From positions 485,178 through 549,177 of the forward strand of contig NZ_MVKX01000001.1 in NCBI RefSeq assembly GCF_002018365.1: a stretch of 64,000 nt of DNA, read 5' to 3'. Numbering within the stretch: the stretch's first letter is position 1; every line of letters begins with the position of its first letter. The stretch is from Acinetobacter amyesii. Its GTDB lineage: Bacteria > Pseudomonadota > Gammaproteobacteria > Pseudomonadales > Moraxellaceae. The notes beneath the pieces were generated by a model. The model ran no database searches, was not told where the DNA came from, and saw only the letters and a list, made by a program, of their open reading frames with translations. Shown here piece by piece: positions 41,999 to 52,033 of this stretch. The translations under genes were made by a program, and so were the position numbers.

Positions 41999-42028
41999 GT
42001 AAAACTCCTTTTAGAAATTACCTATATC

Positions 42029-45000
42029 TTAACTGATTCCGAGCTTATCCCATACTTTTTGCAAGCGGGATGGAGAAATTGGCATCTTGGTCTTCATTGG
42101 TTGAGAGAAAATAGAGATGCGTAACTCCTCAACCATGAAATACAATTCTTTAAGGCGAGTGTCATTTTTAAACTTAAATAATTTTTCCATCCATGGGTCA
42201 ACTTGATCAATGGCAGAATTGTCCCTTTGTAGGTTATTTGGCAAGCGGTCTAAACGCAAGACTAATGCCTTCAAATATCTTGGAAATTCGAGCCACACAT
42301 CGGAAGTTTTGCCATAAACAAAATCTGAAAGTTGCATCAAATCGAGTTGATCTTCAATGTCATCAATGTTCTTTCCAAACACAGAATCATCTAAAACCAA
42401 CAATTTCCGACGTATATCCTGCCATTGAATATAGGTTTCAGTTAAAACGGCTAATGCTTGTTGCCCATGGGTTAAGAAAGATTTCTTTACATTTAAAATC
42501 AGGTTTTGGTACTCCTGCACATTGACAGGTAGCTCATTTATTGCAAGCTGAAGTGTGGCATAAACTAACATTTGCTCTAGTTTTGCTTTGTCACCGAGTG
42601 GTGAATAAGCCAATGCCAAGGGCTTTGAAATCTGTTTTTTCAACTGACGAACTAAGTCCCCCAGCTGCATATGAACCAAACGAATGATCCCTTCGCGGTG
42701 TTGTTTGACTGCTTCAAATTGGTCATTGAAGGTCTGAATCACCACGCCAGATTCGTCTTTGGCATCCAACTCTGCAAAGCCTTTGACTGGAACAAGCGCT
42801 TGGTATTGTTTCACCACCACACCCGTGACTTTTTGTGATGCTTCGAACACAAAATTATCAGGGAAGGTTTTAAACTCACCTTTTAACTGTTTGACTGGGC
42901 TATGAGTTTCAGTACGACAGCGAGCTTTGAGTTCATCTAGGTCACGACCTTGCTCAATCACACGGCCTTTTTCATCAATGACTTTGATTAAAGGCAGCAG
43001 ATATTGCTCAACACGTTCCCAAGAAAAGTCTTTGTCTGTGATTTGCTCACCACGCAGTTGGAACGCCAAAAAACTAAAAATATGCTCGCGCAAATGCACG
43101 GCATCGACACGATCCATTAATTTACGCGCCGTATCTGGGATTGGCACCAAGTGACGGCGTTTATCCTTAGGCAATGCTTTAAGCAAGGCTTCAATCAGGT
43201 CTTGTCGCCAACCAGGTATGCCCCATGACCAAATATTTTCATCCACTTGCGGCAAAGCTTGAACTGGAATTTTGACCGTTGCGCCATCTTCATCATGACT
43301 TGGGTCAAAACGATAACTTGCAGCCAAACGCAGTTCACCATTGCGTAGGTAGTCTGGAAATTGCTGGGTCGTTGGACGGTCATTCATCCAAAGTGCATGA
43401 TCATCGATAAATAGATGCCGTGGATTTTGTGGTTCTACCGTTGCACGCCAGTCTTCAAAACTACGACGGCTTGCCACCTCTTCAGGCACTTTAGCAGCAT
43501 AAAACTGGTAAATGGTTTCTTCATCCACCACCAAATCACGACGACGCAGTTTATCTTCAACGCGCTCAACTTCTTCGAGTTTTAATAAATTGTGTTTTAA
43601 GAACGGCGGCGTAATACCCAAATGCCCAGTCGTCAGCGCATCTCGTAGGAAAATTTCATGCGCCGCAGGATGATCCACTTTTTCATAATTTATTTGACGA
43701 CGTGGCTCAATAATCAAACCAAACAAAGAAATTTGGTCATAGGCATTGACTACACCAGATTTTTTTGACCAATGAGGTTCAAAATAATGATGCTTCAATA
43801 AATCGCCTGCAGCCAATAGAATCCATTCAGGTTCAATTTTTGCCAACGTTCGAATATAAACCTGAGAGGTTTCAACCATCTCAAAAGCCATGACCCAAGG
43901 TGTATTGGTTTTATGCAAGGTTGATGCAGGGAAAATACGTGCCTTTTGCTGACGTACTGCCATGAACACATTACGTTCATCGGTTTTGTTGGCAATAAAT
44001 GAAAGTAAACCCGTTAATAGCGCACGGTGCAGATTTTCATAATTGGCCTTCTTTTCATTAAAGGACAGTTTCAAGCCCTGAGCCAAATCCACTAATTGCT
44101 CATGGGTTTTTTTCCACTCACGGAGGCGTAACCAACTGAGGAAATGGTTGCGTGCAAAGGTTCGACGCTTATTTTCACTCATGTCACGGTTAGCAACCAA
44201 AGCTTCCCATAACTTGATATAAAACAAGAAATCTGAGTCCGCCTCACGGAACAAAGCATGTTTCTGATCGGCCTGCATTTGTTTATCCGCAGGACGTTCA
44301 CGTGGGTCTTGTACCGCTAAAGCAGCGACAATAATCAAGACTTCATTTAATACGCCAAAATGCGCCCCACCCAAAATCATCCGTGCAAGACGCGGGTCGA
44401 TTGGCATTTTCGCCATTTGCTGACCAATTTTGGTTAAAGCACCATTTTTATTATTCGCATGTTTTGTGCCTTGTTTTGCTTGACTATCCGAAGCAACTGG
44501 CGATGCATACGCCGATTTTTCTTTTAAAGCACCTAATTCAATTAACAGCTTACGACCATCATTCACCAAACGATGATCTGGCGGCTCAATAAAATCAAAG
44601 TCTTCTAATTCACCAAAGCCCAAACTTTGCATTTGCAAAATAACCGAGGCCAAGTTGGTTCGTTTAATCTCAGGCTCGGTAAATTCAGGACGACTCATAA
44701 AGTCTTCTTCTGAATATAGTCGAATACAGACACCCGGAGCGATACGACCACAACGACCTTTACGCTGATTTGCTGCCGCCTGCGATACAGCCTCAATCGG
44801 TAGACGCTGTACACGTGAACGATAGTTATAACGGGATATCCGAGCAAAGCCACTATCAATTACGTAGCGAATATTCGGTACAGTTAAAGCCGTTTCTGCC
44901 ACGTTGGTGGCAATAATAATACGTCGCCCACCACCCGATGGATTAAAGATCTTTTGCTGTTCTGCCAAAGCCAATCGTGCATATAAAGGTAAAACTTCGG

Positions 45001-45952
45001 TATGTCTTGGCCCAAACTTTTGCAGTGTTTCTTGTAATTCTCTAATTTCTTGTTCGGTGCTGGCAAAAATCAAAATGTCCGCATGTTCAGGATGACCTTT
45101 TTCCTGCGCATCTTGAAAACATTCTTCTACGGCCGAAACCACGGCACGGGGTAAATTTTCTTCAAAATCGTCAAATTCATCGTCATCACTGCCGACAATG
45201 CTCAGCTCTGAAATCGGACGATAACGCAACTCTACAGGGAAGCTTCGACCTTCGACTTCAAAAATAGGTGCCCCATTAAAGTAATTCGAGAAGCGATTTA
45301 CGTCTAATGTCGCGGAGGTAATGATAACTTTGAGATCTTTACGACGAGGCAAGAGCTGTTTGAGATAGCCCATGATGAAGTCAATATTCAGCGAACGTTC
45401 ATGCGCTTCATCGATAATAATCGTGTCGTATTTATTTAAGAATCGGTCATTGGCCAGTTCAGCCAATAAAATACCGTCAGTCATCAAACGGACGATAGAA
45501 TCTTGTGAACCTTGTTCATTGAAACGAACTTTAAAGGAGATCGACTCCCCCAGCTTTTCGCCCACTTCTTCGGCAATACGTTGCGAAACGCTACGTGCAG
45601 CCAGTCGACGGGGTTGAGTATGACCAATCAAACCCGTTAAACCACGACCTGCAAGCATGGCAATTTGCGGTAACTGCGTGGTTTTACCCGAACCGGTTTC
45701 ACCTGCCACAATAATCACTTGATGCTTTTGAATCGCGTCAATCAGTTTGTCTGCATACTGGGTAACAGGTAAGTCTTGATTTAATTTAATATTTGGGATG
45801 CGGGCAATCCGTTCGCGCACTTTCGCATTCGACTTTTCAAACAATTCTTCATGCTGCTTTTCGTTGGCGTCTTTTCCCTTACGCAATCGATTTAAACGGT
45901 GAACATCACGAGCCATCACCATCTGATCTACATTTAAATCTTTCGCCACCAA
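42029..45952 (-). CDS. hrpA: ATP-dependent RNA helicase HrpA
   Basis: A 1307-residue DEAH-box helicase of usual HrpA length. Motif I is VIIVAGETGSGKTTQLPQIA, motif II IIIDEAHERSLNIDFIMGYL, motif III VIITSATLDVNRFSNYF, and motif VI QAAANQRKGRCGRIAPGVCI. Helicase-associated and OB-fold regions follow, and the last 600 residues form the DUF3418 region specific to HrpA. It unwinds RNA and in E. coli rescues stalled ribosomes. Start choices are TTG 45952, GTG 45949 or ATG 45922 (MVMARDVHRLNRLRKG); none has a strong ribosome site. It lies alone upstream of the FabH-like gene by 30 bases. Confidence 0.93.
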   Translation of the reverse strand: MVAKDLNVDQMVMARDVHRLNRLRKGKDANEKQHEELFEKSNAKVRERIARIPNIKLNQDLPVTQYADKLIDAIQKHQVIIVAGETGSGKTTQLPQIAMLAGRGLTGLIGHTQPRRLAARSVSQRIAEEVGEKLGESISFKVRFNEQGSQDSIVRLMTDGILLAELANDRFLNKYDTIIIDEAHERSLNIDFIMGYLKQLLPRRKDLKVIITSATLDVNRFSNYFNGAPIFEVEGRSFPVELRYRPISELSIVGSDDDEFDDFEENLPRAVVSAVEECFQDAQEKGHPEHADILIFASTEQEIRELQETLQKFGPRHTEVLPLYARLALAEQQKIFNPSGGGRRIIIATNVAETALTVPNIRYVIDSGFARISRYNYRSRVQRLPIEAVSQAAANQRKGRCGRIAPGVCIRLYSEEDFMSRPEFTEPEIKRTNLASVILQMQSLGFGELEDFDFIEPPDHRLVNDGRKLLIELGALKEKSAYASPVASDSQAKQGTKHANNKNGALTKIGQQMAKMPIDPRLARMILGGAHFGVLNEVLIIVAALAVQDPRERPADKQMQADQKHALFREADSDFLFYIKLWEALVANRDMSENKRRTFARNHFLSWLRLREWKKTHEQLVDLAQGLKLSFNEKKANYENLHRALLTGLLSFIANKTDERNVFMAVRQQKARIFPASTLHKTNTPWVMAFEMVETSQVYIRTLAKIEPEWILLAAGDLLKHHYFEPHWSKKSGVVNAYDQISLFGLIIEPRRQINYEKVDHPAAHEIFLRDALTTGHLGITPPFLKHNLLKLEEVERVEDKLRRRDLVVDEETIYQFYAAKVPEEVASRRSFEDWRATVEPQNPRHLFIDDHALWMNDRPTTQQFPDYLRNGELRLAASYRFDPSHDEDGATVKIPVQALPQVDENIWSWGIPGWRQDLIEALLKALPKDKRRHLVPIPDTARKLMDRVDAVHLREHIFSFLAFQLRGEQITDKDFSWERVEQYLLPLIKVIDEKGRVIEQGRDLDELKARCRTETHSPVKQLKGEFKTFPDNFVFEASQKVTGVVVKQYQALVPVKGFAELDAKDESGVVIQTFNDQFEAVKQHREGIIRLVHMQLGDLVRQLKKQISKPLALAYSPLGDKAKLEQMLVYATLQLAINELPVNVQEYQNLILNVKKSFLTHGQQALAVLTETYIQWQDIRRKLLVLDDSVFGKNIDDIEDQLDLMQLSDFVYGKTSDVWLEFPRYLKALVLRLDRLPNNLQRDNSAIDQVDPWMEKLFKFKNDTRLKELYFMVEELRISIFSQPMKTKMPISPSRLQKVWDKLGIS

Positions 45953-46463
45953 GAATACGCCTTACAACTACATGAAACCCGATATTCTACTCGGTTTCAT
46001 CGCATTTCCCAATGCAACAATTAAAAACCCGAAGTGAATTTATCTGGCGCGACTAGCGTGGTGCGAATTAGAACTCAAATCTGAAAATAGGATGAATTCA
46101 CCATATCCCCCTTCATCCGCCTAATTGAACGAACAAAACTGCTTCGCAGATGTACAAATCGGCATGCCTAAAGATGGATTGAATCAACAATAGAAAAATT
46201 TAAATCACTTTTTTTAAATTTCACCCTTGAATTTTAAGGGGTGTGACTTCATGTCTGTGTAGGACGTTTAGGGTAGTTCCTGTCATTTAATCCTCACACA
46301 ACTGCGGTTAAATGAGATGAAATACTGGTCTATTGGGAAATGAGTAAATCACTATTAATTCGGATTTTCCGATATTAGTTATGTAAAAATACTATTTCAG
46401 CAATAAGAAAAATTTCTGTACCCTATTGGAAATCAAAAACAAACCTCAATCATGGAGACAATG
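45953..46463. other. Intergenic region between hrpA and ahpC
   Basis: About 510 bases without a gene. The part near ahpC is AT-rich and must hold the ahpC promoter, and the left part the divergent hrpA promoter. I see no convincing OxyR-type tetranucleotide site, repeat or hairpin with a T run. Confidence 0.5.
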
Positions 46464-47027
46464 ATGAGCTTAATTAATACTGAAGTTAAACCGTTTAAAG
46501 CTACTGCATTCCAAAATGGTCAATTCATCGAAGTAACTGAAGCTGATCTTAAAGGTAAATGGTCTGTTGTATTCTTCTACCCAGCTGACTTCACTTTCGT
46601 TTGCCCAACTGAACTTGGTGACCTTGCTGACAACTATGCAGAATTCCAAAAACTAGGTGTTGAAATCTACTCAGTTTCTACTGACACTCATTTCACTCAC
46701 AAAGCTTGGCACGATTCTTCAGAAGAAATCAAAAAAATCCAATACGTAATGGTTGGTGATGCGAACTGGACTCTTGCTAAAAACTTTGACGTATTAATCG
46801 AAGCTGACGGTCTTGCTGATCGTGGTACTTTCGTTATCGATCCTGAAGGTAAAATCCAAATTGTTGAAATCAACGCTGGTGGTATCGGTCGTGATGCTCA
46901 AGAACTTCTTCGTAAAGTTAAAGCAGCTCAATACGTACACGCTCACCCAGGCGAAGTTTGCCCAGCTAAATGGAAAGAAGGCGACGCAACTCTTGCTCCT
47001 TCAATCGACCTAGTTGGTAAAATCTAA
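46464..47027 (+). CDS. ahpC: Alkyl hydroperoxide reductase subunit C (peroxiredoxin)
   Basis: A 187-residue typical two-cysteine peroxiredoxin. It reduces H2O2 and organic peroxides with electrons from AhpF. The peroxidatic cysteine is C47 in [20 protein letters not shown], and the resolving cysteine is in [15 protein letters not shown] near 166. The ATG at 46464 is chosen because GGAG lies six bases upstream; the first ATG at 46452 overlaps that site. Codon use is strongly biased toward optimal codons, as expected for an abundant protein. AhpF is encoded separately 2.4 kb downstream. Confidence 0.96.
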   Translation: MSLINTEVKPFKATAFQNGQFIEVTEADLKGKWSVVFFYPADFTFVCPTELGDLADNYAEFQKLGVEIYSVSTDTHFTHKAWHDSSEEIKKIQYVMVGDANWTLAKNFDVLIEADGLADRGTFVIDPEGKIQIVEINAGGIGRDAQELLRKVKAAQYVHAHPGEVCPAKWKEGDATLAPSIDLVGKI

Positions 47028-47050
47028 TCTGTATTAGATTGAACTGATTC

Positions 47051-47077
47051 AAAAACCACGCTTTTAGCGTGGTTTTT
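47051..47077 (+). terminator. Intrinsic terminator of ahpC
   Basis: AAACCACGC and GCGTGGTTT pair around TTTTA and continue into a T run, 24 bases after the ahpC stop. Confidence 0.88.
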
Positions 47078-47317
47078 TGTGTCTATTATTGGCGAGTATG
47101 TACCTCTATACACCCTACACAGTTCACACTTTATTCATACAACTTTAACGTTCTAGCACTTTCCACATATCTGTAGATATTCATCAAGTTAGAGCTTACA
47201 CAAATATAATAAAAATGCGCCTCAAACCTGATTGTCTAGACTTACATCTTTGTCGGTATTTCAGTATTTTTAACATGAATTTTAGGTCAATTGCTTATTT
47301 CAGGAAGATGTAAGCCC

Positions 47318-47794
47318 ATGAAAAAATATTTCGTTTCGATCAGTTTAATTTTATGTTCGTTTACGACATTTGCTGCCGTGAACTGCGAAGGTGAAATTAA
47401 AAACCAAAGTATTCGTGAAGATATAAAAGTCAAAAAAAATTGTCAGCTTGAAGGTTTAATTGTTCATGGCAATGTTATTTTAGAAAATGGTGCCAGTGTT
47501 GAACTGCATGACAACCACATCAAAGGCAATATTGAATCGAATAAAAATTTTACCAAGATCATTGCCAATCATAACAATATCAGTGGCAATGTCGATTTTA
47601 CGACAGGGAAAAACATCCAACTCCTCAATAACCAAATTTCAGGCGACCTCAAATTAAAGAAAAATAATGGCAATATTGTTCTAAATAATAATGAAATCTC
47701 AGGTAATTTGATTTGTCTTGAAAATGCGTTCTCAATTAATGGTAGCAACAACCAAGTCAAAGGCAATAAATCAGAACAATGCCGTAGTTTTTAA
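47318..47794 (+). CDS. Exported protein with beta-helix-like repeats
   Basis: A 158-residue secreted protein from the ATG at 47318. A Sec signal peptide MKKYFVSISLILCSFTTFAA is followed by a mature part built of short repeats: NISGNVDF, NQISGDLKL, NEISGNLIC and NNQVKGNK. These N-x-I-S-G-N/D-x units of about 20 residues suggest a right-handed beta-helix or bactofilin-like solenoid. Cysteines near both ends (VNCEGEI, KSEQCRSF) may form a disulfide. No family with known function is recognised. The 240 bases before it are AT-rich with nothing else visible. Confidence 0.7.
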   Translation: MKKYFVSISLILCSFTTFAAVNCEGEIKNQSIREDIKVKKNCQLEGLIVHGNVILENGASVELHDNHIKGNIESNKNFTKIIANHNNISGNVDFTTGKNIQLLNNQISGDLKLKKNNGNIVLNNNEISGNLICLENAFSINGSNNQVKGNKSEQCRSF

Positions 47795-48012
47795 CTCCCC
47801 CGACACCAACAAGCGAGAATGACGCTTATGGCATTTCTCTGAACTGGCATTATTTTTATCAAATTAGTTGATAAAGAAATGAAAAAAATGTGAGATAAAA
47901 CATTATTTTTTAACAATTCTGCAATACTCCACGCCCTGAATTTGTCTTAATTTCAAATGAGATAAACCTTTAACTGCAGTATGACTATAACAACGCAATA
48001 AGGGGGTGGCTT

Positions 48013-48219
48013 ATGACAACAACTGTTGTAACTTCTTGGAAATACAGTTCTTCTTCACGTTACTTAAAAATATTTTATGCGAATGGTTCTGGGGATCTCT
48101 TTTATCCAGTTTCACCTTTTATTTATGATAATTTACTTCGATGTAGTGATAAAACGGCATTTGTCCACAAATATTTAGAATATGATCTACATTTTTCACG
48201 AGTAAGCTTACAGGGTTAA
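48013..48219 (+). CDS. KTSC-domain-like small protein
   Basis: A 68-residue protein. WKYSSSSRYLKIFYANGSGD and LFYPVSPFIYDNLLRCSDKT, ending with YDLHFSRVSL, follow the KTSC pattern: S-x-x-L-x-I/V-x-F/Y-x-x-G, then Y-x-V-x-P-x-V/I-Y-x-x-L, then S-x-x-x-F and a final strand. KTSC domains often occur next to nucleic acid-acting enzymes, but the function is not known. The gene has a GGGGGTGG stretch before its ATG as a ribosome site. Confidence 0.65.
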   Translation: MTTTVVTSWKYSSSSRYLKIFYANGSGDLFYPVSPFIYDNLLRCSDKTAFVHKYLEYDLHFSRVSLQG

Positions 48220-48305
48220 ACCGCTACAAACTCAGTGCTATAGCAACAGTATTTTATTAATTTAAAAATATTTTTTGATCAAATCAGGGCTATATGCCCT
48301 GATTT

Positions 48306-48899
48306 TTAGTTGCGCCAAGTCACCATAAAAAGCCCTGCACCCACATTTAAGGTCGTACAGATAAAACGATCATCCGCTTCAACACGTTGGATAAATTCAG
48401 CGACCTCATTGGCATGTGACAGCACATTGTCCACGATTAACACGCCACTTTGAGCTTGTATCAATTCAGCTAAATATGGCCAATACGCGATATACGCATC
48501 ACGTTCTGCATCCAATAAAATGAAGTCATAACGCTGATTTAACTGCTGTAAAAAATGCAGTGCATCGCCATGATGAAATTCAATGTATTTGGCTAAGCTT
48601 AAATTTTCCGCATGTTGTTTGGCTTGTTCGATACGCGCTGCATCAATTTCAATGGTTTCGACACGCCCTTGTGTAGACAGTGCCGCATCAGCTAACCACA
48701 GCGTGGAATAGCCTGTAGATGTTCCAATTTCCAAGATCTGTTTGGCTTGTTTTAAGCGAATTTGCATAGCCAAAAACAGTGCAGACTCAGGCTCAATATT
48801 TCGGTAACGCGCAAGTCGGTGATTTTGTGCAGCATCGTGAGCGCTAAAGTCTGCATAGAGTTGTTGCATATAGTTTTTAAAATTTGCATCCATGCTCAT
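48306..48899 (-). CDS. O-methyltransferase, class I SAM-dependent (family 3)
   Basis: A 197-residue methyltransferase. The SAM-binding loop is AKQILEIGTSTGYSTLWLAD (E-I-G-T-x-x-G-Y-S), with the acidic end of strand 2 in RVETIEIDAARIEQAKQHAE. The metal-binding region is YDFILLDAERDAYIAYWPYL (D-A-x-x-x-x-Y), and DNVLSHANEVAEFIQ follows, which reads D-N-V-L as in family 3 catechol-type enzymes. It probably methylates a small hydroxylated molecule; the substrate is unknown. Confidence 0.86.
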   Translation of the reverse strand: MSMDANFKNYMQQLYADFSAHDAAQNHRLARYRNIEPESALFLAMQIRLKQAKQILEIGTSTGYSTLWLADAALSTQGRVETIEIDAARIEQAKQHAENLSLAKYIEFHHGDALHFLQQLNQRYDFILLDAERDAYIAYWPYLAELIQAQSGVLIVDNVLSHANEVAEFIQRVEADDRFICTTLNVGAGLFMVTWRN

Positions 48900-48954
48900 G
48901 ATTTTATCCTTGCTATTTCATTCATATTTATAAATTGAAGTACTAAATATCTGC

Positions 48955-49173
48955 TCAGTGGGTTTCTTGGATCAGTTTAAAACGTGGAATCACTTCACCA
49001 TCAATTTCAACAGTTTCCATAAACATCTCTAATGGTCTGACCCACATGGAATAGTCGTCATATAAGCACTGGTAGACCACAACTTTTTCACGCGTTTCAC
49101 TATGTGTTGCAACATGAAAAACTTGATACAACTGACCTTTATAATGCTGATAAATCCCTTGCTTGACCTGCAT
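48955..49173 (-). CDS. DUF1653 family protein
   Basis: A 72-residue protein. QGIYQHYKGQLYQVFHVATH, SETREKVVVYQCLYDDYSMW and VRPLEMFMETVEIDGEVIPR match DUF1653 closely: G-x-Y-x-H-x-K-G-x-x-Y-x-V, then Y-x-x-L-Y-x-x, then W-V-R-P-x-x-M-F. The fold is SH3-like. Its function is unknown. It reads in the same direction as the O-methyltransferase gene. Confidence 0.88.
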   Translation of the reverse strand: MQVKQGIYQHYKGQLYQVFHVATHSETREKVVVYQCLYDDYSMWVRPLEMFMETVEIDGEVIPRFKLIQETH

Positions 49174-49456
49174 GCCATTTCCCTAAAGAGTTCTCAATAC
49201 GATAGCGTTGACTCTAGCATTCTCTCGCTTAAAGTGCGATGAATTCGTTTATTTTTCCACTATTTAACTTGCATTTCTCGGTAATGGCCCAATATTGACT
49301 GCATTCACATCGGTATATTCTTATGATTTAGAAAGAAATTTAATCATTTGATTTATAAAACCGATTAATTTTATAAAAACAAACCGTTTCATCTATTTAA
49401 TGGTTTGTTCTATCATTCTCTCATCAAATAAATTTACTCCTCTGGAGACGTTAGCA

Positions 49457-51022
49457 ATGTTAGATCAAAATACTTCTGCTCAATTAAAAACCTTACTTGA
49501 ACGCCTTGAAGGCCCGATTGAAATCGTCGCGACTTTAAACGGCACTGACAAATCAGACAAAATTAAAGAATTGGTAACTGAAGTTGCTGCTTTATCTGAT
49601 TTAGTGACTGCACGTTTTGACGGTAACAACAGCCGTGCGCCAAGCTTTGGTATTGCAAAAGCAGGTGAAACACCACGTGTATTCTTCGCAGGTCTACCAA
49701 TGGGCCACGAGTTCACGTCTTTGATCTTGGCATTGTTACAAACCTCTGGTTATGCACCGAAAGTTTCTGACGAAGTACTGAATACCATTAAAGGTCTAGG
49801 TCTTAAAACTGACTTTGATGTGTTCGTATCACTCAGCTGCCATAACTGTCCTGACGTGGTTCAAGCTTTGAACCTGATTGCGATCTATAACCCTGGTACA
49901 ACTGCAACCATGATTGATGGTGCATTCTTCCAAGACGAAGTGGAAGAACGCAAAATCATGGCTGTACCGATGGTCTTCCAAGACGGCAACCATATCGGTC
50001 AAGGTCGTATGACCTTGGAAGAAATCATTGCCAAATTAGACACTAACTCTGCAGCAAAAGATGCTGAAAAGCTAAATGCCAAAGAAGCATTTGATGTCCT
50101 TGTGATTGGTGGCGGCCCTGCGGGTAATACTTCTGCAATCTATGCAGCACGTAAAGGTATTAAAACCGGTATCGTGGCTGAACGCATGGGCGGTCAGGTG
50201 ATGGATACCATGGACATTGAAAACTTCACGTCGATTCAAAAGACTCAAGGTCCTAAGTTTGCTGCTGAAATGGAAGCACATGTACGTGAGTACGGTGTGG
50301 ACATCATGAACTTGCAACGTGTATCTGACATTAAAGGTGCAGATCAAACAGCCAATGGTCTAGTTGAAGTAACTTTAGAGAATGGTGCAAAACTTGAATC
50401 TAAAACAGTGATTCTTTCAACAGGTGCACGCTGGAGAGAAATGAACGTTCCGGGTGAACAAGAATACCGTACTCGTGGTGTCGCATACTGCCCACACTGT
50501 GACGGTCCATTGTTTAAAGGTAAACGTGTTGCGGTGATCGGTGGTGGTAACTCAGGTGTCGAAGCAGCGATTGACCTTGCTGGTATTGTGGAACATGTAA
50601 CGCTTGTTGAGTTTGATACTAAGCTTCGTGCTGACCAAGTCCTTCAAGATAAGTTAAACAGCTTACCGAATACCACGGTGATCATGAATGCATTGTCTAC
50701 AGAAGTGGTCGGTGATGGTTCTCAAGTGACTGCATTGAACTACAAAGACCGTGCAACAGATGAAATCAAAACAATTGAATTGGCAGGTATCTTCGTACAA
50801 ATTGGTTTGTTACCAAACACTGATTTCTTAAAAGAAACAGCTGTAGAACTTTCAAACCGTGGTGAGATCGTAATTAACGAGCGCAATGAAACCAATGTAA
50901 AAGGTGTATTTGCTGCTGGTGACTGTACAACAGTGCCATACAAACAAATCATCATTGCGACAGGTGAAGGCGCGAAAGCATCATTATCTGCTTTTGATTA
51001 CATCATCCGCTCTGGTCAATAA
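49457..51022 (+). CDS. ahpF: Alkyl hydroperoxide reductase subunit F
   Basis: A 521-residue flavoprotein from the ATG at 49457 (GGAG upstream); the frame is open to 49400. It passes electrons from NAD(P)H to AhpC. The N-terminal double thioredoxin-fold domain has CHNC in [17 protein letters not shown]. The FAD-binding domain has [20 protein letters not shown], the redox-active CPHC lies in [20 protein letters not shown], and the NAD(P)-binding [15 protein letters not shown] follows. The C-terminal [20 protein letters not shown] completes the pattern. Codon use is optimal, as for ahpC. Confidence 0.95.
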   Translation: MLDQNTSAQLKTLLERLEGPIEIVATLNGTDKSDKIKELVTEVAALSDLVTARFDGNNSRAPSFGIAKAGETPRVFFAGLPMGHEFTSLILALLQTSGYAPKVSDEVLNTIKGLGLKTDFDVFVSLSCHNCPDVVQALNLIAIYNPGTTATMIDGAFFQDEVEERKIMAVPMVFQDGNHIGQGRMTLEEIIAKLDTNSAAKDAEKLNAKEAFDVLVIGGGPAGNTSAIYAARKGIKTGIVAERMGGQVMDTMDIENFTSIQKTQGPKFAAEMEAHVREYGVDIMNLQRVSDIKGADQTANGLVEVTLENGAKLESKTVILSTGARWREMNVPGEQEYRTRGVAYCPHCDGPLFKGKRVAVIGGGNSGVEAAIDLAGIVEHVTLVEFDTKLRADQVLQDKLNSLPNTTVIMNALSTEVVGDGSQVTALNYKDRATDEIKTIELAGIFVQIGLLPNTDFLKETAVELSNRGEIVINERNETNVKGVFAAGDCTTVPYKQIIIATGEGAKASLSAFDYIIRSGQ

Positions 51023-51044
51023 TTCAATTTAGACAGAACAGCAA

Positions 51045-51072
51045 AAGCCAGTTTTCGAACTGGCTTTTTTTA
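51045..51072 (+). terminator. Intrinsic terminator of ahpF
   Basis: AAGCCAGTT and AACTGGCTT pair around a TTCG tetraloop and are followed by a T run, about 20 bases after the ahpF stop. Confidence 0.9.
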
Positions 51073-51288
51073 TGACTGAAAATTCATGTCTTGTTTCATT
51101 TATAAATTAGCAATAAAACAAATATTTAACTCTCTGACGCTTTTCACTTACACAATAATGAGCAAAACAAACCGTTTAAAACTTGTACAGCAGCTTATTT
51201 GCACATTAAGATAAAACAATCATCACGGATTGATGGTTGACAATAACAACAAGAATGTTGGTCAAATTCGACTAAATGGAGAAACGCA

Positions 51289-51531
51289 ATGCACTATCAA
51301 TATCACTGTGCTTGTTGCAATAAAGTATTGGCTTCAAGCGATAAAGAATGTTCCGAATGTGGCTCGCATAATATCCGTAGCCCATATGGCTTTTGGATAT
51401 TTTGCATACTCAGTTGTTTGGCTGTTGCCATTCTATTTAAGAGTGTCCAAGTGTATTTGCAACAGCACGATACTGAAGCGACAACCCAACTCAACATCTT
51501 TGAAGTACTCAAGCAGGATGATAAAAATTAA
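51289..51531 (+). CDS. Small zinc-ribbon membrane protein
   Basis: An 80-residue protein. The N-terminus YQYHCACCNKVLASSDKECS, followed by ECGSHNIRSP, holds two C-x2-C pairs (C7/C9-C10 and C19-C22) forming a small zinc ribbon. A hydrophobic helix follows (FWIFCILSCLAVAILFKSVQ, about 36-55), and the tail is polar. GGAG lies eight bases before the ATG. A longer overlapping frame at 51230-51541 in another phase has no such features and is rejected. Function is unknown. Confidence 0.7.
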   Translation: MHYQYHCACCNKVLASSDKECSECGSHNIRSPYGFWIFCILSCLAVAILFKSVQVYLQQHDTEATTQLNIFEVLKQDDKN

Positions 51532-51660
51532 GCTTTTTTGACAACAGCCAAATACAGCCCTATGAACAGGCTGAAAATGCCTAAATATTAGACAATCCGT
51601 ATTTAAGCGCTATTATCCAGTTGCTTTAAAGTCATTCAATACGAGAAATTAAAATGATGA

Positions 51661-51686
51661 AAGCCTGAATGATTTCAGGCTTTTTT
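51661..51686 (+). terminator. Intrinsic terminator
   Basis: AAGCCTGAA and TTCAGGCTT pair around TGAT and run into six T. It lies about 130 bases after the zinc-ribbon gene and probably ends that transcript. The short reading frame ATG ATG AAA GCC TGA sits at the base of the stem. Confidence 0.82.
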
Positions 51687-51766
51687 ATGCGCTTGCATCG
51701 CCCTGCTCACTTATCTTCACGAGGAAAATTCTTTAAACTATGGCAATAGCAATGAGGTTCTAGACG

Positions 51767-51961
51767 ATGGTGCAGTTAATTAAAAAAGGTGGTTTACGTG
51801 AGCGCGCCAATCGTAGCAGATCATACAAAGGCTCTGAAAATACCGAAACCACCCTCAAGCCAAACCGTTATCGTGATCATGCCGAAACCACCGATATTGC
51901 ACAAGATCCATCAAATACAGCACAATCCAAAGACCAAGATCAAACCAATCCAGAACAATAA
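51767..51961 (+). CDS. Possible small hydrophilic protein
   Basis: A 64-residue reading frame: MVQLIKKGGLRERANRSRSY, KGSENTETTLKPNRYRDHAE and a polar end. It is basic at the start and rich in N, T, Q and D later, so it would be largely unstructured. GAGG lies 13 bases before the ATG, a weak site. A second frame (51789-51974) overlaps it with no better support. It ends right before the terminator at 51973. I list it with caution. Confidence 0.35.
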   Translation: MVQLIKKGGLRERANRSRSYKGSENTETTLKPNRYRDHAETTDIAQDPSNTAQSKDQDQTNPEQ

Positions 51962-51972
51962 AATTGGCACAT

Positions 51973-52003
51973 AAAAAAAGCCAAGTTTTAATACTTGGCT
52001 TTT
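51973..52003. terminator. Bidirectional terminator before the LysE-type gene end
   Basis: AGCCAAGT and ACTTGGCT pair around TTTAAT, with a run of A on the left (T on the minus strand) and T-rich DNA on the right. It can end the LysE-type transcript and the rightward small gene. Confidence 0.82.
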
Positions 52004-52033
52004 GCTTTGCTGACAGCAATATATTTACTGCTT

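Noticed and set aside
51230-51541. 103-residue frame overlapping the zinc-ribbon gene
   Set aside because: The other frame (51289-51531) has GGAG at the right distance and two C-x2-C pairs; this one has neither.
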